The notes under the pieces were generated by a model that saw only the letters and a program-made list of their open reading frames with translations, was not told the origin of the DNA and did not search any database. A stretch of 36,792 nt of DNA from Deltaproteobacteria bacterium SM23_61 (GTDB lineage Bacteria > Desulfobacterota > SM23-61), in contig LJUR01000014.1 in the NCBI GenBank assembly GCA_001304105.1, positions 1 to 36,792 of the forward strand. Direction: 5' to 3'. Both the position numbers and the translations under genes were made by a program. Below, piece by piece: positions 31,599 through 36,792 of the stretch (its first letter is position 1; every line of letters starts with the position of its first letter).

Positions 31599-32774
31599 AT
31601 GGATCAGCCTGAATCCGCGACCTTTCCCTGGATACCGATCGCTCTCCTGACCGGGGTTTTCTACCTCAACTTTACCTCCCGATTCCTGCTGGCGCCTCTG
31701 CTGCCGGTCATTGAACAGGATCTGGGACTGGGGCATGGCGATGCGGGCTCCTTGTTTCTCCACATTGCCTGCGGGTACGGGGCAGGGTTGGCCGCTTCCG
31801 GGTTTATCTCCTCCCGGCTCACCCATCGGCTGACCATCCTGGTGTCGATTTTCATGGCGGGCGCGGCTTTTGTGGTCATCTCCAGGCTGGACTCCGTGGG
31901 CGATATGCGAATCGGGCTGGTGATTGTCGGCCTTTTCGCCGCGCTGTACATTCCCTCGGGAATCGCCACCATCACCGAACTGGCCCGCCAGGAACACTGG
32001 GGAAGGGCTTTGGCCATCCATGAGCTGGGCCCCAACCTGGGGTTCATCACCGTTCCCTGGCTGGCGGAAGGCCTGCTGCGGTTTACCACCTGGCGGGGGT
32101 CTCTGGCCGTCCTGGGGGCGTCTTCGGTCTTCATGGGGGTTCTCTACGTGTTTGCGGGAAAAGGGGGCAGGCAGAGAGGGACTCCCCCCAACGGGCGGTC
32201 AATCTGGCAAATTCTCTCAAGCCCCGCCTATTGGGTCATGGCCTCCTTCTTCGTGGTATCCATCGGCTCGAGCGTGGGACTGTACACCATGATCCCCCTC
32301 TTTCTGGTGAACGAGATGGGAATGGAGAGGACGACGGCCAACACCCTCATCGGGTTTTCCCGGGTCTTTGGGATCGCAATCCTTTTCCTGTCGGGATTCA
32401 TCACCGATCGGTTTGGTCCCAAAAGGGCGATGACCGTTTTTCTCCTGACCACCGGGATCCTGACGGTCCTTTTCGGGGCCTTCCGAAACCCATTGGGAAC
32501 TGTCGTCCTTATGTTCCTCCAGGCGGCGTCGGTTGCGTGTCTGTTCCCCGTGGGGTTTACGATCATCTCCCTGGTCTTTCCCGCCCCCCTGAGGGGGGTC
32601 GCAGTCTCCCTGGTGATTATGATCGGATTTATTTTGGGAGGGGGTGTGGTGCCCTCGGCTCTGGGGCACTGGGCGGAAGTCTTTTCTTTCTCTTCGGGCT
32701 TTGCCCTTTTGGGGATTTCTTTTCTTGCCATGCTGCCCTTTTGTCTCCGCGTCGGAAATCGACTGCAGGTGTAA
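31599..32774 (+). CDS. MFS transporter
   Basis: 391 aa with 12 predicted helices. The N-terminal half has FTSRFLLAPLLPVIEQDLGL and ALAIHELGPNLGFITVPWL; the second half has the MFS loop GFITDRFGPKRAMTVFLLTTG (DRxGxKR). A 25-residue hydrophilic loop joins the halves. It resembles anion/nitrate-nitrite or cyanate-type permeases in general layout, but the substrate cannot be assigned. The frame is intact, unlike the MFS gene at 27151. Confidence 0.9.
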   Translation: MDQPESATFPWIPIALLTGVFYLNFTSRFLLAPLLPVIEQDLGLGHGDAGSLFLHIACGYGAGLAASGFISSRLTHRLTILVSIFMAGAAFVVISRLDSVGDMRIGLVIVGLFAALYIPSGIATITELARQEHWGRALAIHELGPNLGFITVPWLAEGLLRFTTWRGSLAVLGASSVFMGVLYVFAGKGGRQRGTPPNGRSIWQILSSPAYWVMASFFVVSIGSSVGLYTMIPLFLVNEMGMERTTANTLIGFSRVFGIAILFLSGFITDRFGPKRAMTVFLLTTGILTVLFGAFRNPLGTVVLMFLQAASVACLFPVGFTIISLVFPAPLRGVAVSLVIMIGFILGGGVVPSALGHWAEVFSFSSGFALLGISFLAMLPFCLRVGNRLQV

Positions 32775-32871
32775 CCTGCTCTTGCGGCCCTGGTATTTTG
32801 AGCGGCCGTTTCCAAAGAACAGGGAACCGTAGAGAGCACGGAGTAGGCGGAGGTTTTATAAATTCTGAGCA

Positions 32872-34035
32872 ATGAAGAAGAGCCGAATCGTCATCACCTG
32901 TGCCAAGGGCGTCCCTCCTTTTTTGAAGGAGGAAGTCCTGTCCCTGGGACTTCCGGTCCTTTCGGAAACCGTTGCCGGCGTGGAGACCGAGGGGACGGAA
33001 GAGGACGCCATGAGGCTGAATCTTTTCCTGCGGACCGGCCAGCGGGTCCTTCTTCTGCTGCGGGAAATGGAAGCCCTCAACGCCGATGACCTTTACCGCG
33101 GCATTTCGCGAATCGCCTGGGAGGATTATGTGCCTCCGGAAGACTACCTGTGCGTGACTTCAGCCGTGGATAACCCCACCATCCGTGACTCCCGGTTTGC
33201 CAACCTGAAATGCAAGGACGCCATCGTGGACCGCATCATGAGAAAGGTCGGCCGCCGTCCCGACTCGGGCCCGGAACGAACCGGGGCGGTCGTCGATCTT
33301 TACTGGAAAGGGGATCTTTGCCTGGTTTATCTGGACACTTCGGGGGAACCCCTCTACCGACGCGGCTACCGGAGAATTCCCCTCCACGCCCCCATGCAGG
33401 AGACCCTGGCCGCGGCGGTGATTCAGGCTACCGGGTGGAAGGGGGAAGGGAACTTCGTCAACCCCATGTGCGGCAGCGGCACCGTGGCCGTTGAGGCGGT
33501 CCTGATGGCCCTGGACATGGCTCCGGGCCTGCTCAGGAAGAATTTCGGGTTCATGCACCTGAAAGGGTTCAACCGCTCCTCCTGGAAGAAGATGCAGGAA
33601 GAGGCGAGAGCCCGGGTGAAAAAGTCATTCCCCGGTAAGTTGGTGGCTACCGATATCGATCCCGGCGCCATCCGGGCAAGCCGGCAGAACGCCGCTGCGG
33701 CGGGGATTGCCCCTCATATCGAGTTTTCCGTGGGGGATTACTCCGAGACTCCCCTGCCGGAAGGCGGAGGGGTGGTCATTCTCAACCCGGAGTACGGGGA
33801 GAGAATGGGAAGGATCGAAGAATTAAAGGAGGTCTACCGGGGCATCGGGGATTTTTTCAAAAAGAAATGTCAGGGATACACGGGCTATCTCTTCACCGGC
33901 AACCTTGACCTGGCGAAGAAGGTGGGATTGAAATCCCGAAGAAGGATCCCTTTCTTCAGCGGCAACATCGAATGCCGCCTCCTGGAATACAACCTGTACG
34001 AAGGAAGCCGGAGGACCCCTGATGCCGAAAAGTGA
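32872..34035 (+). CDS. THUMP-domain class I RNA methyltransferase, RlmL/YpsC-like
   Basis: 387 aa from ATG 32872; no strong ribosome site. Residues about 1-160 match the N-terminal ferredoxin-like plus THUMP RNA-binding part. The methyltransferase half has the SAM motif NPMCGSGTVAVEA (197-209), ATDIDPGAIRASRQNA and GDYSE. Motif IV, usually NPPYGERL, here is NPEYGERMG (305-313): the second Pro is Glu. RlmL/RlmK and YpsC methylate 23S rRNA at N2 of guanine; the target here is inferred. Same strand as the MFS gene but unrelated in role. Confidence 0.88.
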   Translation: MKKSRIVITCAKGVPPFLKEEVLSLGLPVLSETVAGVETEGTEEDAMRLNLFLRTGQRVLLLLREMEALNADDLYRGISRIAWEDYVPPEDYLCVTSAVDNPTIRDSRFANLKCKDAIVDRIMRKVGRRPDSGPERTGAVVDLYWKGDLCLVYLDTSGEPLYRRGYRRIPLHAPMQETLAAAVIQATGWKGEGNFVNPMCGSGTVAVEAVLMALDMAPGLLRKNFGFMHLKGFNRSSWKKMQEEARARVKKSFPGKLVATDIDPGAIRASRQNAAAAGIAPHIEFSVGDYSETPLPEGGGVVILNPEYGERMGRIEELKEVYRGIGDFFKKKCQGYTGYLFTGNLDLAKKVGLKSRRRIPFFSGNIECRLLEYNLYEGSRRTPDAEK

Positions 34036-34083
34036 AGCGGAGGAAGTCACGGAGGGGCTTGCAATTTTGGAATTTTATAAAAT

Positions 34084-34135
34084 AAGGGATCAGCGTCGAA
34101 GAAGGAGAATTGCTTGAGTCCTGCACTGATCCCTT
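34084..34135. terminator. Terminator-like hairpin after the RNA methyltransferase gene
   Basis: AAGGGATCAG (34084-34093) pairs perfectly with CTGATCCCTT (34126-34135), then TTCC. The 32-base loop is long, yet the site lies between converging genes (stop at 34035 on plus, 34189 on minus) and could serve both. Confidence 0.6.
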
Positions 34136-34162
34136 TTCCTGGCTACGGATCGATCAGCATTG

Positions 34163-34179
34163 CCCGATAGAATATCGGG
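34163..34179. repeat. Small hairpin CCCGATA-GAA-TATCGGG
   Basis: A perfect 7-bp stem with a 3-base loop, 9 bases past the stop of the small basic protein gene on the minus strand. No T-run follows. Confidence 0.45.
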
Positions 34180-34188
34180 AAACCGCAA

Positions 34189-34362
34189 TTATCTCTTTTT
34201 GGCGGCCTTGGCTCTTTCGCCTCTGCTTTTCCGCTTGAGGTCCATTCCGTGGGCTCGTTCGTAAGTCTGGATGTCCTTGAATCGCCCCTTGGCGTCGCGC
34301 ACCGCGTAAAGTTTTTTGCCTGCCACGCTTCGGTGAGTTGTCCGCCGCACTTTTCCCGCCAT
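34189..34362 (-). CDS. 57-aa very basic conserved protein
   Basis: From ATG 34362 (AGAGGAG upstream) to TAA at 34189. The product reads MAGKVRRTTHRSVAGKKLYA, then VRDAKGRFKDIQTYERAHG and a Lys/Arg/Ala end; more than a third is Lys or Arg. I recall similar small proteins in several Desulfobacterota genomes, without a known function. The charge suggests binding to RNA or DNA. Confidence 0.75.
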   Translation of the reverse strand: MAGKVRRTTHRSVAGKKLYAVRDAKGRFKDIQTYERAHGMDLKRKSRGERAKAAKKR

Positions 34363-34617
34363 GGAAAGTCTCCTCTCTTGGATTTATTTACTTCCGAAGA
34401 TGCTCTTCAAGCCTCATGAACACCGGGTAATTACCGCTTACCCCTCTCCCCGCCATCCTTCTTTCATAATGTAGACGAAATCGTTCGCCTGCGCAAGAAA
34501 TATTCGCTAAAAAACATATCGGTTCTCCCTCCAATCGCGCGGGTGGAAAGAGGGCCGGAATATTCTCCGCCCAGGGGGTGGGATGCACCCTATGGGCCCC
34601 TCCTTAGATCTCTTTTC

Positions 34618-35673
34618 TTAATTCCAATTCTTCAGGATGAACCCGATGCCGATCCGGTTCACCGAGTGGTTGTAGTCCATAAGGCTCTCGCCGTACCCGT
34701 TATAGTACTGGAGATAGCCTCCGATCCGCTCCAAGATCGGAAAGCTCCATTCCAGCTGCACGGCGCCCCGGTTGTCATGTAAGTCAAGGTTGTTGCGGAG
34801 CATGATTCCGAACCGGTTCCCTTTCCAGAAATAGTAGCCCCAGATCTCCCCGTATCCCAGATAATCTCCCATATGCGGGTTGTCATCATCTTCAGCAGAC
34901 TCGGGGATTCGGCACCACCCTTTCAGGAGAAGGGAGAAATTCCCTCTTTCAAACCCGGCATTGGCCACGATGCGGTTCCAGCTCCTGGATAAAGGTTCGG
35001 ACTGGCCGTTGGACTGGTGGTTGAAACCCAGGTTTATGAACCGGCCTCTCAACCCCAGGAGGCGGTAATCAGTCCGAAGGTTGAGAAGAAGTTCGGGCTC
35101 ATAATTCGTCTCCCGGAAAGGAGAGGAGTCTTCGAAGTTATAAAACTGCCAGAAGGATCGCTGGGTGTAGGCGACCCACAGGTCGGCTTTCTGGCCAAGA
35201 ATGTCCTCCCAGAGTTTGACCTTCAGGCTCAACTGAAAAGCAACTTCTTCATGCTTGAGATCTTTGCCCGGGTCGGCCTCCCGAACGGCTTCGTAATTGG
35301 GCGACGAGTTGTACGAGTAAGGAAGGATATAGTTGGAGTTATGGGGAGAGATTGAATATTTTCCGCGACGGGTTTCCGGCTCCAACTCCCAGAGATGGGA
35401 AAAGTAGGAGAACTTCTTCGTTTCTCCCGGCGGGGGTTTTTTCACCGATTCTTCCGCCGGCACGACCTCCTTCGATTTGCGGCCGGCCAGGCTGTCGTAG
35501 CACTTCAGCCGTTCCCCGGGATCCTCGATTTTGGCGCACTCGGCCAGTTCCCGGGAGGTCTCCGGGAGTCCCTCCCCAGGGACCGCACCCAGAAAAAGCA
35601 AAAAAGAGAGCAGGCCAATCCAGGGATGTCTTACGGTGAGGAAAGAACGCCAGGATATGCGGTGTCTTTTCAT
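34618..35673 (-). CDS. pldA: Outer-membrane phospholipase A1 (PldA)
   Basis: 351 aa from ATG 35673 with GGAGGAGCTG directly upstream. After a signal segment (LLSFLLFLGAVPGEG) comes a short domain with ECAKIEDPGERLKCYDSLAG, then a 12-strand-like barrel. The OMPLA catalytic motif is clear: NLGFNHQSNGQSEPLSRSWN with His219 and Ser221. It ends in aromatic IGIGFILKNWN, as outer-membrane barrels do. It cuts acyl chains from phospholipids that reach the outer leaflet. E. coli PldA is 289 aa; the extra length is the N-terminal domain and linker. Confidence 0.93.
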   Translation of the reverse strand: MKRHRISWRSFLTVRHPWIGLLSFLLFLGAVPGEGLPETSRELAECAKIEDPGERLKCYDSLAGRKSKEVVPAEESVKKPPPGETKKFSYFSHLWELEPETRRGKYSISPHNSNYILPYSYNSSPNYEAVREADPGKDLKHEEVAFQLSLKVKLWEDILGQKADLWVAYTQRSFWQFYNFEDSSPFRETNYEPELLLNLRTDYRLLGLRGRFINLGFNHQSNGQSEPLSRSWNRIVANAGFERGNFSLLLKGWCRIPESAEDDDNPHMGDYLGYGEIWGYYFWKGNRFGIMLRNNLDLHDNRGAVQLEWSFPILERIGGYLQYYNGYGESLMDYNHSVNRIGIGFILKNWN

Positions 35674-35758
35674 CAGCTCCTCCCCCCAAAAAGGGTGTAT
35701 GATCCGGTGGGAATTGGTTATGAGGCTTCCGGATGCCTTCTCCGGGTGGTCCCGGAGG

Positions 35759-36052
35759 TCAATCCTCCACAAACTTTCCGCCCTTGACCTGCTTCTCGAC
35801 CAGATTGCGGCGGGCATCGAACTTCATCTCGACTTCAATGGGAACATAGCAGCCTTCCTTCCCGATCAGGACTTTACGGGAATAGTAGGCGGTCTCACCT
35901 TCCCCTTCGCCGTACTCGGCGCTCAGGTCGTTGTTCAAATCCACCCGCGTTCGGATGATCTCCCCGCAGCGGTCGCACTTGACAGCAATCCAAAGGGAAT
36001 AATCCTTGGGCGAACCGGTGACCAGGCTGGCGAACTTCCGAAAGATTCCCAT
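35759..36052 (-). CDS. Small protein with CxxC motif, unknown function
   Basis: 97 aa from ATG 36052 with GAAGGGATC upstream. One CDRCGE motif (residues 26-31) could hold half of a zinc site; no partner CxxC is visible. The middle ends in a beta-rich stretch (YYSRKVLIGKEGCYVPIEVEM). I do not know a family name, although such proteins seem conserved in environmental genomes. Precedes pldA by 85 bases on the same strand. Confidence 0.7.
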   Translation of the reverse strand: MGIFRKFASLVTGSPKDYSLWIAVKCDRCGEIIRTRVDLNNDLSAEYGEGEGETAYYSRKVLIGKEGCYVPIEVEMKFDARRNLVEKQVKGGKFVED

Positions 36053-36198
36053 AGCTGATCCCTTCCTGATGGCCGATATTATTGCTTAGCTTTACCCCAT
36101 TTGTCACTCTTTTCTTGATCCAGAGATAGGGACGGGCTTTTTCGTTTCTCTTTTTTGGGAAGATAAATCTTCGCGGGAAGACAGGGTAGCCCTTCCAT

Positions 36199-36227
36199 TT
36201 GACAATTCGTATTTTCGTCCCTATAAT
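36199..36227 (+). promoter_or_regulatory. Consensus sigma-70 promoter
   Basis: TTGACA (36199-36204), exactly 17 bases, TATAAT (36222-36227): a match at all 12 positions. It precedes the gene at 36293 by 65 bases. Confidence 0.85.
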
Positions 36228-36292
36228 CGTTTTCATAAATGAGGCGCGTTTCAATCTCGAAGATCGAAAGGCGGTGCTCGAAAGGAGCGAAC

Positions 36293-36792
36293 ATGGAGGA
36301 GAATCGGATAAAAGCCCTGGCCGAGATGCTTCTCGCCGCGGAAATTTCCCGCAAGCCCATTGCACCCCTCACCGAGTCCGACCGGGGGATCACCGTAGAT
36401 GAAGCCTACCGGATCCAGCTCCGTATGATGGAGGTGAAAAAATCCAGCGGGCAGGTGGTTGTGGGAAAGAAGATCGGAATTACCAGCCGGGCCATGCAGG
36501 TTATGCTGGGAGTAAGCGAACCGGACTACGGGCACATTCTGGATGGAATGGTGGTTGCGGAAGGAGAGATGATTCGAGCTGGGGACTTGATTCAGCCGAG
36601 AATCGAGGGGGAAATCGCCTTCATTTTGAAGGAAGACCTCCATGGCCCGGGGATGACGCTTACCGACGTGATTCGCTGCAGCGAAGGCGTGATCCCGGCG
36701 CTGGAGGTCATCGACAGCCGGATTATGGACTGGAAGATCAAGCTTCCCGACACCGTGGCCGACAATGCCTCCAGCGCCCGGATCGTCCTGGG
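36293..36792 (+). CDS. 2-keto-4-pentenoate hydratase family protein, N-terminal part
   Basis: ATG 36293 follows AAAGGAG at a good distance; the frame runs open to the window edge (166 codons). It matches MhpD-type hydratases and 4-oxalocrotonate decarboxylases: the start (RIKALAEMLLAAEISRKPI), VVGKKIGITSRAMQVMLGV, GHILDGMVV, PRIEGEIAFIL with the metal-binding Glu pair, and VIPALEVIDSRI. The enzyme adds water to, or decarboxylates, a dienol acid from aromatic meta-cleavage. A consensus promoter lies in front. Partners are beyond the window. Confidence 0.9.
   Translation, partial: MEENRIKALAEMLLAAEISRKPIAPLTESDRGITVDEAYRIQLRMMEVKKSSGQVVVGKKIGITSRAMQVMLGVSEPDYGHILDGMVVAEGEMIRAGDLIQPRIEGEIAFILKEDLHGPGMTLTDVIRCSEGVIPALEVIDSRIMDWKIKLPDTVADNASSARIVL

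Noticed and set aside
34388-34588. A 66-codon minus-strand frame between pldA and the basic protein gene
   Set aside because: No ribosome site or family likeness; composition does not look selected.
36079-36100. GG-N11-GC motif resembling a sigma-54 promoter
   Set aside because: The spacing is 11 rather than 10 bases and the next gene already has a consensus sigma-70 promoter.
1-36792. CRISPR array, tRNA, rRNA, transposase or prophage genes
   Set aside because: None seen by eye; the repeats present are not regularly spaced with unique spacers, and no integrase or transposase motif turned up.

Overview
The window (36,792 bases, fairly GC-rich, dense genes) reads like a chromosome piece from an anaerobic or respiratory Gram-negative bacterium. 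An uncultured Desulfobacterota ('deltaproteobacterium') is my best guess. The pointers are a multihaem NapC/NirT-like cytochrome beside a molybdopterin oxidoreductase, TTT and TAXI-TRAP transporters with DUF169 and MmgE/PrpD proteins, sigma-54-type promoters, an outer-membrane phospholipase, a PrkA-YeaH-SpoVR operon, and word-like intergenic repeats that I associate with such genomes. The taxonomy is inference; there is no rRNA or tRNA here.

Layout. 1-3.4 kb (+): the C-terminal end of a molybdopterin oxidoreductase, a six-haem membrane cytochrome c, a P-loop/DRTGG protein and a conserved protein of unknown function. 3.6-15.4 kb (-): a long catabolic and transport operon. In transcription order it holds a 55-aa membrane protein, a TAXI solute-binding protein, a fused TRAP permease, a creatininase-family hydrolase, a cupin, a GntR/FCD repressor, a DUF169 protein, an MmgE/PrpD protein, a TctB-like protein with a whole TctC-like domain nested in it, TctA (frameshifted as read) and a normal TctC. 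It starts at a TTGACA promoter overlapped by a GntR-like inverted repeat and ends at an intrinsic terminator. 15.8-16.7 kb (-): an HTH-REC-PilZ regulator.

17.3-19.2 kb (+): a 38-aa membrane peptide behind a sigma-54-type promoter, then a PA2779-like protein, a C39-type cysteine peptidase and a TPR lipoprotein. 19.2-25.9 kb: a GAF protein (-) divergent from prkA-yeaH-spoVR plus a fourth unknown gene (+), again with a sigma-54-type promoter. 26.4-27.0 kb: a GxxExxY protein with a third, very similar promoter. 27.1-31.2 kb is patchy and partly decayed: a frameshifted MFS gene, AT-rich repeats, a broken [2Fe-2S] ferredoxin, an SDR, a lipoate-protein ligase homologue and a TRAP DctM tail. 31.6-36.8 kb: an MFS transporter, a THUMP-type RNA methyltransferase, small conserved proteins, phospholipase A1 and, behind a consensus sigma-70 promoter, the start of a 2-keto-4-pentenoate hydratase-family gene.

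The strongest novelty candidate is the nested TctB[TctC] protein in an operon that also encodes a free TctC and a TAXI-TRAP system. Second is the set of three near-identical sigma-54-type promoters that tie the small membrane peptide, the PrkA kinase operon and a GxxExxY protein into one possible regulon.
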